DNA of 64,000 bases from Hoeflea_A sp965249925 (GCA_965249925.1 OZ252260.1:4154001-4218000), one strand, 5' to 3'. Positions 37,601 to 48,600 are shown, counted from the first letter of the stretch. Made by a program: numbers and translations. Notes: a model not told the origin generated them from the sequence alone.

Positions 37601-40600
37601 GCTCCGGCCTGATCGGTCATCAGGCGCCGTCGCACCGGCGGCTCCTCATGGGCGAGTGGAAGATAGGCGCCGCCCGCCTTCCAGATGGCAAGCAGGCAGA
37701 CGATCAGCGTCGCCGACCGGTCGAGACAAACTCCGACCACTGTCTCGGGTCCGACGCCGGAGGCGACCAGCAGCCGCGCCAGCCGGCTGGCGGCCGCGTC
37801 GAGGTCCCGATAGGTGAGGGTGGTGTCGCCGTCGACGACCGCCGCCACGTCGGGCCGTTCAGCCACCCGCGCGGTGAACCTATCCAGCGCCGTGCCCTCG
37901 GCCGCCGCATCCGCTTCGGTCACCGGATCGGCTGCGTTGAAGTCCACCAGCAGCCGCCGTCGTTCCGCTTCGTCGATCAGCGGCAGGTCACAGACCGCCG
38001 TCCGCGGTGCGGAAACCGCCGCAAAAATGACACCGTGCAGCATGGCGCCTATACGCCGAACGGTGCCCTTATCGAAGATGTCCGTCGCGTACTCGATGGA
38101 GATGCCGACGCCCTCGCTACCGGGCTGAATGTCGACCGTGAGATCGTGCTTCGCGACCGGCGGCATGATGTCCAGCAATTCGAACCGGAGATCAGCGGTG
38201 CCAAACACGTTGCTATCGTGGAACGCGTGCATGACAAGAAGAAGCCGAAGCGCCGAAGCGTTCCGCCCGACCGCCGCCAGCACCTGTTCAACCGGCACAT
38301 CCTGGTGTTGCATCGCAGCAATCAAATCCGCCCGTACGGCGGTGAGCAATTGCTCGAAGGACGCGACTTCCGATACCCGACTGCGCAGGATCAGCGTATT
38401 TCCGAAGTATCCGAACTCCTCCCACAGGTCCGGGTGAGGGCGCGACACGTGCGGTGTACCGATCACGACGTCGGGGTTTCCGGTGGTCCTTGCCAGGACA
38501 CAGGCAAGGGCCGCCGCGAAAACCATAAACGGGGAGCAGTCGTGGCGTACCGCGAACCGCTCGATCGCGCGCCATTCCTTTTTGGTGAAGCGCGCCGCTT
38601 CGAGCCGCGCCCCTCGTCGGTCGCGGATTTCCGCTGGTGATCGATCCGAGGGCAGCACGGGCACGTTCGGAAGATCTGACAGTCGTTTGCGCCAGTAGTC
38701 CAACTGCCGTTGCTGCGCCGCCTTGACCGGTGAAAGCCGTTGCCATGCCGCATAGTCGGCGTAATGCAGCACGATGTTTGCAAGGGTCGGGGGTCGGTTG
38801 TTTACCTGTGCGTCATAAAGCTCGACGAAATCGCGCAACAGAATATGCGACATCGACCAGTTGTCGACGGCGGCATGATGCATTGCGAGAATCCAGGCGA
38901 ATTGATTTGGCGCTGTCCTGATGACCAGAATTCTGCACGGGCTCTCATTGGCGAGATCGTACTGCCTGTTGACCAAAGCAGTCGCGCGGCTTGAGATTTT
39001 GGACCGGATCTCAGGTATGGTCAGGTTTTGGTCGATCCAATCGTCGTATTCGATGTTGACGGAGCCCGTCGGCAGGATGACTTGTTTGGGCGCGCCATGA
39101 CCGACGTCGATGCGCGTGCGCAGTACTTCGTAGCGATTGATCACCTCTTGAATGGTCGACCGTAGGATATTGGCGTCGATAGCAGATCCTGACAAAAGCA
39201 GTGCGATGCCCTCGTTATAAACGGGCCGTCCCTTGTGGATTTCGTTGAGCAGCCACATTCGTTCCTGTTCGAACGAGGCGGGGATCGGTTGGTCGCGGTC
39301 GACCGGTTCCACCGTCGGCAGGGCCGGATGCTCCGGGTCGTCGTGACGCAGCCGCTCGACCAGTTCCCGCGGTGTCGGCGCCTCGAAAAGCCAGCGCACG
39401 GGGACGTCCCGTGCCAGCGCCTTTCCGAGCCGGCCGCAAAGCTGGGCGGCGAAGATCGAATGGCCGCCAATGTCGAAAAAATTGTCATCGAGTCCGACGC
39501 GTTCCAGGTCGATCCGGTCGTGCGCGATCACGTCGCGCATCACGGCGCATACGAGGCTTTCCAACTCGTCGCGCGGTCCGGCATAGCGGTGTTGCACGAC
39601 ATCGCCGCTGGTTTCCGGCAGGGCGGTGCGATCGACCTTTCCGGCGGCGTTGAGCGGCAGATGCGTGATGGCGACGAATGCCGCGGGCACCATCGCGTCC
39701 GGCAGGCGTGTCTTTAGTGCCGTGCGGATCGCGTCGAGGTCGAAAACGGCGGCCGCCGACGCGGTACGCGGTGTCCGGTCCGTTTCCGGATCATCCCCGC
39801 CCAGAGCCCGGTCGAGCTTTTCGCCAAGCGTAGCGTCCGGCACCAGATAGGCGACGAGATGGGTCTGCGTCGGATCGTCCGACTGTCGGCCGATGACGGC
39901 GCAGGAAGCGACGTTGTCGAGCGCCGCGAGCGCCGCCTCTACCTCGGCCGGCTCGACACGGATGCCGCGGATTTTGACCTGGTGGTCGATCCGGCCGAGA
40001 AACTCCAGGGTGCCGTCGTCGCGCCAGCGCGCCAGATCGCCGGTCCGGTAGAGCCGTGCCCCGGGTGTGCCGGAGAACGGATCGGCGATGAAGCGCTGCG
40101 CCGTCAGTCCCGGCGCACCAAGGTAGCCGCGGGCCAGTTGAGCCCCGCCGACAAGGAGTTCGCCAGAGACGCCCAACGGCTGCGGCTCGAACCGGGCGTT
40201 GACGACATAGGCTCTCACAGCCGGTGCGGGGCGGCCTATGGGAACCGTCGCACTGACCAGGTCTTCAGGGCGCGCCGTGTGAACGATACAGCCAACGGTG
40301 GCCTCCGTTGGACCGTAGTGATTGACGATGCGTGTCGTATTATGGGCAATCAGCGGGCGAATGCGCGCCGTGCTTAGCACGTCGCCGCCGACGACAAGGA
40401 CCTCGGGCAGATTGGGTTCGCTGTCGTGTCCGTCGAGAGACCGGATAAAGTCTGCAAACTGTGACGGAGTCAGTTTCACAAGTCCGATTTGCTCGGTGCA
40501 CATCACCAGTTGCCGGCCGGCGTCACGCGGTTCAAGCAGTCGGATCCTGCAGCCCGATATCAGGGCAAGCCAGAGGCTCGTGACTGTGATGTCGAAAGTC

Positions 40601-42666
40601 AGCTGGGTGGTAACCGGAACCGTTGTCAGGGGCTTCGGTGCAAAGAGCGCTCGGGACCATGCCAGGTACCGGGCGAGGCTGTTGTGCCCGACAGCAACGC
40701 CCTTGGGCGTTCCGGTGGACCCCGAGGTGTAGATGACATAGGCGAGGTCGACGGGTCTTGGGGACACAGGCAGCGGGGTGTCGGCCAGCTCGGCAAGGTC
40801 GGTGGAGCTTGCGTCGACGGCCAGGGTCGGGCCGTGGAATTCGGATATCCGGTCGCCGGCGGTGATCACCAGCTGTGCTTCGGCCTGGTCGATCATCAGG
40901 GTCCGCCGCGCCGCCGGCTCGTCGGGCGCCAGCGGCAGATAAGCGCCGCCTGCCTTCCAGATGGCGAGAAAAGTGACGATCAGCGTCGCCGACCGGTCGA
41001 GGCACACCCCCACCACCGTCTCTCGCCCGACACCGATGGTCATCAGATGCCGCGCCAGCCGGTTGGCGGCGGCGTCGAGATCCCGGTAGGTGAGGGTGGT
41101 GTCGCCGTCGACCACCACCGCCGCCGCATCGGGCCGCTCCGCCACCTGTGCGGCGAACAGGTCAAGGACTGTGCCGTCGGCCGCAGCATCCGCTGACCGG
41201 TCGGCCGCGTTGAAGTCCACCAGCAGTCGTCGCCGTTCCGCATTGTCGATCAGCGGCAGGTCGCCGATCGCCGTCCGGGGTGTCGCCGCGACGGCCGTCA
41301 GCAGATGCCGGTACATCCCCGCAAGCCGCTCCGCCGTCGACCGGTCGAACAGCTGCGAGGCGTAAAACAGCACCCCTTCGAGGCCTCCGTCGCGGGGAAT
41401 CAGACTCAGTTCCAGATCGAAGCGTGATCTGCGTGTCGCCTCCGGCAGGGCCTCGACACGGACACCGTCGAGCGACGGCACCGCATCCAGCGCGCCATCC
41501 GCCCAGTTCTGCAGCACCATCATCACCTGGACCAGCGGATGGTGCGACAGGCTGCGTGCCGGTCGTGCCGCCTCCACCACCGCCTCGAACGGCACATGCC
41601 CCTGTTCCAGTGCCGACAGGATGGCTTCCCGGCCCTGCGCCAGCGTCGCCTCGAACGACGCCGACGGATCCAGGCTGTGGCGCAGCGCCACCGTGTTGAC
41701 GAAGAAGCCGATCAGCTCCTCGAGCTCGCGCCGCGGCCGGTTCGCCGTCGCCGTACCGATCACCAGCTCGCGCCCGGCCCCGATACGATAGAGCAGCACC
41801 GCCAGCGCCGTCTCCAGCACCATGAACAGCGTCGCGCCGTGACGCTGGCCGAGCGCCCTCAACGCCTCCGCCACCGCGGCGTCGATGTGCACCGGCACAG
41901 CATCGCCCCGGTGGTCCATGCGGGCCGGCCGGGCCCGGTCGAACGGTAGGGTGATCGCTTCCGGTGCGCCCGCCAGATAGTCCGACCACCATTGTGTGGC
42001 CGCGGCCAGCCGCTCGGCCGGCAACTGCCGCCGCTGCCACAGGGCGTAGTCGCCATACTGGATGGCGAGCGCCGGCAGCGCCGCCGTCTCGCCGGACCGC
42101 ACCACCCGGTAGAGTGCCGCCACCTCCCGTGTCAGCACCCCCATCGACCAGCCGTCGAGCACGCTGTGGTGGCCGCCATAGACCAGGACATGCTCGTTCG
42201 CCGACAGCCGCAGCAGGAGGGCTCGGAACAACGGCCCGGTCTGCAGGTCGAACGGCCGCTCCAGCAGCGCCGAAACCCGGGATGCGACCGCGTTAGGTGC
42301 CAGGCCCTCTGCCTCTTCCTGCTCCAGCACGAAGCGATCCGGATCGTCCACTACCTGCACCGGTTCGCCGGCCAGTGTCTCGAAGTGCGTGCGCAGCGCC
42401 GTGTGGCGCTTCACCAGGCCGCGAAACGTCGCCTCAAGGGCCGAAACGTCGAGGGGCCCCGTCAGCCGTAGCGCGCTCATCACGGTGTAAGCGGCGCCTG
42501 CTTCGCGAGACAAGCTGTCGAGGAACCACAATCCACGCTGCTGATAGCTCAGTGGCGACTGTTTCGCCGCGGCGGAAACGATCGGAACATCAGATTCACT
42601 TGGTTCCCGAGCCTTTCCGGCGAATGGGTTTATCGTCCCCAACAGGCTCGGATCCGTCTCGCTCAT
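31609..42666 (-). CDS. NRPS2: three modules plus terminal thioester reductase
   Basis: A 3685-aa nonribosomal peptide synthetase: C1 (35-480), A1 (500-1015), T1 (Ser1070), C2 (1127-1570), A2 (1590-2110), T2 (Ser2163), C3 (2222-2665), A3 (2690-3205), T3 (Ser3251), Red (3320-3685; GVILTGATGFLGRH, Tyr3487 and Lys3491). By alignment to GrsA the pocket residues are: A1 D-I-T-K-V-G-H-V-G (aspartate), A2 D-A-F-W-L-G-G-T-F (valine), A3 D-G-R-Y-T-A-D-A-V (no known match). C1 has HHSVLDG; C2 and C3 have the variant HHxxxDN. There is no epimerase or thioesterase; the Red domain should free the peptide as an aldehyde or alcohol. The ATG overlaps the NRPS1 stop (ATGA), so the two are made together. Confidence 0.96.
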   Translation of the reverse strand: MSETDPSLLGTINPFAGKAREPSESDVPIVSAAAKQSPLSYQQRGLWFLDSLSREAGAAYTVMSALRLTGPLDVSALEATFRGLVKRHTALRTHFETLAGEPVQVVDDPDRFVLEQEEAEGLAPNAVASRVSALLERPFDLQTGPLFRALLLRLSANEHVLVYGGHHSVLDGWSMGVLTREVAALYRVVRSGETAALPALAIQYGDYALWQRRQLPAERLAAATQWWSDYLAGAPEAITLPFDRARPARMDHRGDAVPVHIDAAVAEALRALGQRHGATLFMVLETALAVLLYRIGAGRELVIGTATANRPRRELEELIGFFVNTVALRHSLDPSASFEATLAQGREAILSALEQGHVPFEAVVEAARPARSLSHHPLVQVMMVLQNWADGALDAVPSLDGVRVEALPEATRRSRFDLELSLIPRDGGLEGVLFYASQLFDRSTAERLAGMYRHLLTAVAATPRTAIGDLPLIDNAERRRLLVDFNAADRSADAAADGTVLDLFAAQVAERPDAAAVVVDGDTTLTYRDLDAAANRLARHLMTIGVGRETVVGVCLDRSATLIVTFLAIWKAGGAYLPLAPDEPAARRTLMIDQAEAQLVITAGDRISEFHGPTLAVDASSTDLAELADTPLPVSPRPVDLAYVIYTSGSTGTPKGVAVGHNSLARYLAWSRALFAPKPLTTVPVTTQLTFDITVTSLWLALISGCRIRLLEPRDAGRQLVMCTEQIGLVKLTPSQFADFIRSLDGHDSEPNLPEVLVVGGDVLSTARIRPLIAHNTTRIVNHYGPTEATVGCIVHTARPEDLVSATVPIGRPAPAVRAYVVNARFEPQPLGVSGELLVGGAQLARGYLGAPGLTAQRFIADPFSGTPGARLYRTGDLARWRDDGTLEFLGRIDHQVKIRGIRVEPAEVEAALAALDNVASCAVIGRQSDDPTQTHLVAYLVPDATLGEKLDRALGGDDPETDRTPRTASAAAVFDLDAIRTALKTRLPDAMVPAAFVAITHLPLNAAGKVDRTALPETSGDVVQHRYAGPRDELESLVCAVMRDVIAHDRIDLERVGLDDNFFDIGGHSIFAAQLCGRLGKALARDVPVRWLFEAPTPRELVERLRHDDPEHPALPTVEPVDRDQPIPASFEQERMWLLNEIHKGRPVYNEGIALLLSGSAIDANILRSTIQEVINRYEVLRTRIDVGHGAPKQVILPTGSVNIEYDDWIDQNLTIPEIRSKISSRATALVNRQYDLANESPCRILVIRTAPNQFAWILAMHHAAVDNWSMSHILLRDFVELYDAQVNNRPPTLANIVLHYADYAAWQRLSPVKAAQQRQLDYWRKRLSDLPNVPVLPSDRSPAEIRDRRGARLEAARFTKKEWRAIERFAVRHDCSPFMVFAAALACVLARTTGNPDVVIGTPHVSRPHPDLWEEFGYFGNTLILRSRVSEVASFEQLLTAVRADLIAAMQHQDVPVEQVLAAVGRNASALRLLLVMHAFHDSNVFGTADLRFELLDIMPPVAKHDLTVDIQPGSEGVGISIEYATDIFDKGTVRRIGAMLHGVIFAAVSAPRTAVCDLPLIDEAERRRLLVDFNAADPVTEADAAAEGTALDRFTARVAERPDVAAVVDGDTTLTYRDLDAAASRLARLLVASGVGPETVVGVCLDRSATLIVCLLAIWKAGGAYLPLAHEEPPVRRRLMTDQAGAQLVITGADRVPEFRGRTLAIDAPETQQHLADVADTRLPTPPGPDSLAYLIYTSGSTGTPKGVAVQHRGITRLVCEPFHDLDKRGRILHAAHVAFDAATFEMWVPLTAGGALVVSRDKLLKANDFHAVVDRHHITGAWLTAGLFHAWMRGDPSCFSKLKTLLVGGEQIDPVAVARLKALNHGPKLVNGYGPTETVTFAATADLVAEMANADRVALGRPICQTKLYVCDKRLAPVPVGVSGELLIGGSGVTRGYLGAPGLTAQRFIADPFSGTPGARLYRTGDLARWRDDGTLEFLGRIDHQVKIRGIRVEPAEVEAALAALDSVASCAVIGRQSDDPTQTHLVAYLVPDATLGEKLDRALGGDDPETDRTPRTASAAAVFDLDAIRTALKTRLPDAMVPAAFVAITHLPLNAAGKVDRAALPETSGDVVQHHYAGPRDELESLVCAVMRDVIAHDRIDLERVGLDDNFFDIGGHSIFAAQLCGRLGNALARDVPVRWLFEAPTPRELVERLRHDDPEHPALPPVEPVDRDQPIPASFEQERMWLLNEIHKGRPVYNEGIALAFSGSIDTDALVGAIQDILDRYDVLRTRLVDAQGTLYQRVDPAGALAVVFEDWTARDEPSSALHTEARQRCIDLQIQPYDLAAEYPCRALVIKLTAELHVWCLAVHHIAADNWSMSHIMPSELMAAYDARRRGGSPDLPVLRLSFVDYAFWQRSSVMNDVMASQLRYWTKKLQGAPATLDLPVSRPRPLNRDYTGNRITAAQLPWETWRQIESVAAAQGASPFMFFTAIIWTLLARLSGSNDITIGTPHTTKPDAALWPVFGYFGNTLALRGTVDPQSRFADLLTSARTTVLEALAHQEVPFEAVVEAIGARPANTTPLFQVLVVMHAFLNEAANARDDMQVSVFAKRPQAAKYDIVIDINPTGSGVRVDIAYATDIYDAPLVRRLGAAFQSLTQAAIAAPEIAIGNLPLTEKAELRTSVGEADTQRAFESDDSTVVDLFRRQATSNPAAIAVIDGGTSLSYAALEATSNRLARHLAALGVREDTTVGVCLERSGDLVVTILAIWKAGGVYLPLSPNEPPARQRLICEDAGVRLVVTQAVFAQSVGAAVDGDVLVVDLPATRAHINSLDDAPPATDIPSLNRPAYIIYTSGSTGLPKGVLQPHITLRNLIHWAEVWAPRRAAGVIVFHRSISFDGSIRDITCALCLGASLMVVRSSLEETDFGHIEALRLPVNLYITPSQFRYLDAGVIRRLASLQELHLTFAGELLSVDSAIASRLRMLADARLYNDYGPTETHAVASSEIVADDRLCDRQPDVGRVAVNTRAYVVDASLERQPIGVPGELLIGGTQLAHGYVGRPGQTAGRFIADPFSGSEGGRLYRTGDRAVWCENGTLQILGRLDNQLKIRGMRIEPGEIEAILKTQPNVQACVVVPDRASPGDISLIAYLVPKHPPVAQGGPSSSTSPRIVPASTAFELTALRSALRQRLPEHMVPSRFVGITHLPLTGSGKLDRAALPGVLGESAREEFVAPVTDVEQAVAEAFEEVLGSSPAGREDDFFALGGHSLLAVRLCLAIARLTGRELPARRIFEARTVCAIAEQLQENTPQEPIESLVIFEPRSRPPADIEYRDQPIAVSQSRGVILTGATGFLGRHILRRLIDQQIPATCLVRAANEHEAMARLQHALEDLGAGKNDLSQRSLRAIAVDYAHPRFGLSEDTFDALADGTDTIVHCAAQVHFLHRAQELVGPNVTLVEDLLDLSVHGNPKTFCHISTLGVFGPATVGQISESTVVPKRDPHRTGYATTKAWAEQRVELMRESGLRATILRPALILGNSQRGIINPHDAANAFFGLCVAVGCVPRNAESGFRMVPIDAIADAIVRVLDRPALLGRNLHLSSWPGVTHTQLQDAARRADIELDAQDGWEWARRCKALINARPDHPFAWYVNSQSTRINDTAEVLTRQFLKPALPADLQDILDRALENALEKSFRLAAGATLQQAS
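35922..36849. repeat. Internal NRPS2 repeat, copy 1 (A-core end, T, start of C)
   Basis: This 928-bp block is nearly identical to 39201-40128 at a constant offset of 3279 bp. It spans the end of A2, T2 and the first part of C3. Confidence 0.85.
39201..40128. repeat. Internal NRPS2 repeat, copy 2 (A-core end, T, start of C)
   Basis: Second copy of the 928-bp block, covering the end of A1, T1 and the first part of C2. Only scattered base differences are visible. Confidence 0.85.
41502..42411. repeat. C-domain repeat, copy in NRPS2 C1
   Basis: About 910 bp of C-domain code. It is almost the same as 44903-45812 at offset 3401, with a handful of differences seen by eye. Confidence 0.85.
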
Positions 42667-45600
42667 GGTTTCTCCGATTTACCCAGATATGCCTCTGCGG
42701 CACCCTCTCCGAACATCAGATCGAACTGCTCGCGCAAGTTGGGTTGCTGTTGAAGCGTCCGAATCGCTTCCGTGTCCGGCGTGAGATGGATCGCATCGAG
42801 CGCCTCGGCCATGTCGGCGATGGTCTGACATTCAAACAAGGTGCGGACAGCGACCGGCCGTCCAGTCACTTCCGTCAGCCGGGTTGCGAGCCGTGCGATT
42901 AACAAGGAATGACCACCGAGGTTGAAAAAGTTGTCGAGCATCCCGACCTCGCCATGACCGAGCATGTCAGCAACGGTATCGGCAACCGCGGCCTCCAATG
43001 CAGTGCGCGGTTCGATGGTTGGAGAGGTCGCGAAATCCGATCCGGCTTCGGGTAAAGCAAGGCGGTCGACTTTTCCCGATGCGGTCAGCGGAAGTTGTGA
43101 CAGCGTTACGTAACTCGTCGGAACCATGTGCTCCGGAAGACGCGATCGCAGCGCCGCGCTGATGGCCGACAGGTCGAGTTTTTTACGCGCCGGGAAAGGC
43201 TCGGGTCCATTGTTTGCTTCCGTGTCCAACCGGGATTCTGAGCGCACTGCCTGTACCAGGTAAGCAAAGAGGCGTGTCTGGGCAGGATCGGCTGACGGCT
43301 GGCCGACGACGGCGCACGCCGCGATCTCGGGCAGAGCGGTAAGTGCTGCTTCCACCTCGGCGGGCTCGACCCGCATGCCGCGGATCTTTACCTGATGGTC
43401 GATGCGGCCAAGGAACTCCAGTGTGCCGTCTGCATGCCAGCGCGCCAAATCGCCGGTACGGTAAAGCCGTGCGCCCGGGGTGCCGGAGAACGGGTCGGCG
43501 ATAAAGCGCTGTGCCGTCAGACCGGGCATGCCCGCGTAACCGCGCGCCAGTTGCCGTCCGCCGAGGAGAAGTTCGCCGGCCACGCCCACCGGCTGCGGTT
43601 GCAGCCGCGCGTCGACCACATAGGCCATCATTCCGGCCAACGGTGTGCCAATCGGAAGGGCGGCCATTGCGAGGCAGGCCGGGTCGGCTTTGAAGGCCGT
43701 TGCGCAAACCGTGGTCTCGGTGGGGCCATAAGCGTTGATCACCTGAGACCGCGGCGAGAATGGCGCAACCGCTGTCGCACCGGCTACGTCGCCGGCCAGG
43801 ATCACGAGCCGAAGCTGCAGCGGCGGCAGGAGCTCCGCCATATGCGGCGTCAGCGTGATGGCGTCGATCGCTTTTTCCTCGATGGTTGCGGCGAGCATGC
43901 CCGGATCGCTACGTACCCCATCTGGTATGGGGTACAGAGACGCGCCCGCCGCCAGCGTCATGACGATCTCCGATACAGAAGCGTCGAAGCCGACCGATGC
44001 GAATAGGGCGACTTGCGTACAGCTCTGTTGCAGCAGCCAGCGCTTCTGCGCATCCGCCAACCGGAGGAGGCTGGCGTGCTCGACGGCGACGCCTTTTGGC
44101 GTTCCGGTCGATCCGGAGGTGAAGATGACATAGGCAAGGCCGTCGGGCGATGCGGCCGGTGGCAATGGGGTGTCGGCAAAGTCGGCCAGTCTGTCCGTGA
44201 TTTCGGGCGTGTCGATGGCCAATGTCCGGCCGTGGAATTCGCGCAACCGGTTGGCGCTGGTGATCACCAGGAGCGCTCCAGCCTGGTCGATCATCAGGCT
44301 TCGCCGCGCAGGCGGTTCTTCCGGAGCGATCGGTAGGTAAGTGCCACCCGCCTTCCAGATGGCGAGCAGGCAAACGATCAGTGTTGCCGACCGGTCGAGG
44401 CACACTGCGGCCACCGTCTCGGGCCCGACCCCCAGGGTCATCAGATGCCGCGCCAGCCGGTTGGCGGCGGCGTCGAGATCCCGGTAGCTGAGGGTGGTGT
44501 CGCCGTCGACCACCGCCGCGGCATCGGGCCGCTCCGCCACCTGTGCGGCGAACAGGTCGAGGACCGTGCCGTCGGCCGCGGCATCCGCTGACCGGTCGGC
44601 CGCGTTGAAGTCCACCAGCAGCCGCCGCCGTTCCGCATTGTCGATCAGCGGCAGGTCGACGATCGATGTTTCCGGCGCTGCCGCTATGACCGTCAGCAGA
44701 TGCCGGTACATTCCGGCAAGCCGCTCCGCCGTCGACCGGTCGAACAGCTGTGTGGCGTAGATCAGATGGCCCGCGATGCCGCCGTCAGGGTCGTCCTCCC
44801 ACAGATCCAGCGACAGGTCGAACTGAGCCCGATCCAGGGGCGATGGCAGTGGCTCTGTGTTGATCCCGTCCAGGCTGAGCCGGCCATCCTGCTCGGGGTC
44901 CGCCCAGTTCTGCAGCACCATCATCACCTGGACCAGCGGATGGTGCGACAGGCTGCGTGCCGGTCGTGCCGCCTCCACCACCGCCTCGAACGGCACATGC
45001 CCCTGTTCCAGTGCCGACAGGATGGCTTCCCGGCCCTGCGCCAGCGTCGCCTCGAACGACGCCGACGGATCCAGGCTGTGGCGCAGCGCCACCGTGTTGA
45101 CGAAGAAGCCGATCAGCTCCTCGAGCTCGCGCCGCGGCCGGTTCGCCGTCGCCGTACCGATCACCAGCTCGCGCCCGGCCCCGATACGATAGAGCAGCAC
45201 CGCCAGCGCCGTCTCCAGCACCATGAACAGCGTCGCGCCGTGACGCTGGCCGAGCGCCCTCAACGCCTCCGCCACCGCGGCGTCGATGTGCACCGGCACG
45301 GCATCGCCCCGGTGGTCCATGCGGGCCGGCCGGGCCCGGTCGAACGGTAGGGTGATCGCTTCCGGTGCGCCCGCCAGATAGTCCGACCACCATTGTGTGG
45401 CCGCGGCCAGCCGCTCGGCCGGCAACTGCCGCCGCTGCCACAGGGCGTAGTCGCCATACTGGATGGCGAGCGCCGGCAGCGCCGCCGTCTCGCCGGACCG
45501 CACCACCCGGTAGAGTGCCGCCACCTCCCGTGTCAGCACCCCCATCGACCAGCCGTCGAGCACGCTGTGGTGGCCGCCATAGACCAGGACATGCTCGTTC

Positions 45601-48600
45601 GCCGACAGCCGCAGCAGGAGGGCTCGGAACAACGGCCCGGTCTGCAGGTCGAACGGCCGCTCCAGCAGCGCCGAAACCCGGGATGCGACCGCGTTAGGTG
45701 CCAGGCCCTCTGCCTCTTCCTGCTCCAGCACGAAGCGATCCGGATCGTCCACCACCTGCACCGGTTCGCCGGCCAGTGTCTCGAAGTGCGTGCGCAGCGC
45801 CGTGTGGCGCCGCACCAGCTCGCGAAACGCCGCCGCCAGCGCCGATGCGTCCAGCGGCCCGGTCAGCCGCAGCGCCCACTCCATGTGATAGGCGGCGCCG
45901 GCCGCCGGATCGAGCCGGTCGAGGAACCACAGCCGCTCCTGTTGCAGCGCCGGCGGCACCGGCCCGCCGTGCGCCGCGGCAACGACCGGCGCGTCGGCAT
46001 CGGCCCGGGCTTCGGCCAGCGCCGCGGCGATCCCGGCCACCGTACGGCCCTCGAACACGCTGCGCACCGGCAGCTGCCGCCCTGTCGCCTCGCCAAGACG
46101 CCCGACCAGCCGCACTGCCAGAAGCGAATGACCGCCAAGGTCGAAAAAATCATCCAGGGCCCCGACGCCCGTCACACCGAGCAGCGCCTCCACGGCCGCC
46201 ACAACCGATCGTTCCAGATCCGTTGCCGGTGCCACGAACGCTGCCCGCGACACGTCGCCGTCGGCCGACGGAAGCGCCGCCCGGTCGACCTTTCCGGACG
46301 ATGTCAGCGGCAGCTGTGTCAGGCCCACATAACTTGTTGGCACCATGTGTTCCGGCAGCCGCGTTTGCAATTGGCCGACGAGGTGCCGGATAAAGTTCTG
46401 ATCGAGATGCACACCGCCGGGCCAATTGGCAAATCTGGTTTTTCGCTGCGGCTTGCGCGGCGGCACTGTGTCATGGATCGCGGTCCCCGCCGGAAGCATC
46501 AGCACATCGATACAGCCCACGGTTTCCCCGAGGCGCGCCATCAACTTGCGTTGATGGGCGCCCGCCACACGTTCAAGCATGATCGCATCGAACGCACGGC
46601 GATTGGCCACCGCGTCAATACGCACGTCCCTCTGAAGATTGATGCCAACGCTCTGCCAGGTCCGTATCGGTTCCCGCAAGCGCTCATCAAACAGACACGC
46701 TACGCCGATCACATCCAGCGGGAAGGCGCTAAGAGCGTTATCCAATGCCGTCTCGGTGGACGCATCCGCCTGAGGGTCGATCCAGCGTATCTCTATTTGC
46801 TTCTGATTTCCTGGGGCTCGCAGCCGAATGGCGACATCGTAACGGAACAGCGCCATTTCGGTGCGGTGACGATCAAGTCGCGGCATCGCAACAGCGGCAA
46901 CCCTGCCAGAATCATGACCGCCGAGGCTGGTAAACCAATCCGGATCAAGCAGCAGTTCGCGTTCATTCAGTAGCTTTGAATAAGCCCGCGACCGCAGAGC
47001 CGGTGTGGTCCGTGAAGCAGCCGGCTCGCGTCGCGCGTTGTCGATGTGAAAACATGTCAGCAGCCTCAGATCCCGGACATCGCCCACAAACAGGATGCCT
47101 TCCGGCGCAAGCTTTGGCAGCAGATTGTTCAGCACTTCGCGCAAATACGTTTCACTGGGGAAGTATTGAATGACGGAATTCAGAATGATCAGATCGAAAG
47201 GGCCATGCGGGATCGCATCACCGTCATCGGCAGCTGCCTCTATGAGTTCCACGTGACCAAGACGTCGGTTTTCGGTGACATGATTGCGTGCCCGCGCCAG
47301 TGCTGCGGCGTTGAAATCGATTCCGACATAACGGCGTGCTCGAGGCGCAATCCCGGTCAGAATGAGACCGGACCCGCAGCCGATCTCCAGCACCCGCTCG
47401 TGCCGAAACGCGCTAAGCCGTCGCAGTGTCTGCTCTCGCCAGTCGAGCATTGCCTCGGCGCTGTAGCGCTCGCCGGTCGCACTGTCGACCCAGCCGGTAA
47501 AGTCAAGGCCCTCTGGTCCGACCTGTTCAAATGTTCGGTGTTTGGCGGTGTAGACCTCGTTCCAATCCGCACAGACGTCACGATCCAGATCGATCTCGTC
47601 GATAGTCGGGTGATGCTCGCGTACCAGATAGGCAACGAGGCGTGCGTCGGAAACTCCGGATGTGTCGCGCCTTACCGCGACAGATGAATCGGCAATACCG
47701 TCGATTTGCTGAATCGCTGCTTCCACCTCGGCCGGCTCGACCCGCATGCCGCGGATTTTCACCTGATGGTCGATGCGACCGAGGAACTCCAAAGTGCCGT
47801 CGTCGCGCCAGCGTACCAGATCGCCGGTTCGATAAAGCCGCGCTCCAACATGTCCCGAGAACGGGTCCGCGACAAAGCGCTCTGCTGTCAGCCGCGATGC
47901 GCCCCTGTAGCCGCGGGCAACACCGTCCCCGCCGATCAGAAGTTCGCCTGGAACACCCACCGGCACCGGCGCGAGTCGTGCATCACAGATGTAAAGCTCG
48001 GTCAGAAATATCGGTCGGCCCAGCGTTATCGGTTTCGCCCTGTCGTGGTTGACGGTTAGATCCGCGGTTGTCGCGAATGTGGTGGTTTCGGTCGGGCCAT
48101 AGCTGTTGAACAGTTTGATGTCCGGACAAGCGGCCCTGGCGGTGTCGAGGATAGCCGGATCGAGAACCTCCCCGCCGACGATCAACGTCTCGAAGCCGGC
48201 CAGGCAGGACGGGTCCTCGCCCACGAGGGAATGGAACAACGCCGTGGTGATAAACGCCCCGGTGACGGCGCGCCCTTCGATGAAAGCCCGCAGATCGGCC
48301 GCGTTGAGCAACTTTTCGCGGCTCACCACGACCGTCCCACCGGCCGCCAACGGAGTCCAGATTTCGAACGTGGTGGCATCGAAGGCGACATGGGCGACAT
48401 GTAAGATGTGGCCGCGTTTGTCGAGCCCGTGATAGGGCTCGCGCACCAGGCGGGTGATACCCCGGTGCTGGGCGGCGACCCCTTTGGGTGTTCCGGTGGA
48501 TCCGGAGGTATAGGTGACATAGGCGAGGCTGTTCGGCCCGATGCATGTTGGCAACCGGGAGTGGGCCGAGTCCGTCAGGCGATACGCTGCGTCCGGCGCG

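Noticed and set aside
45393..46973. Long plus-strand open frame (526 codons) across NRPS1
   Set aside because: It is antisense to C3/T2/MT code, is Arg/Gln/His-rich, has no ribosome binding site, and similar frames appear opposite every repeated C domain.
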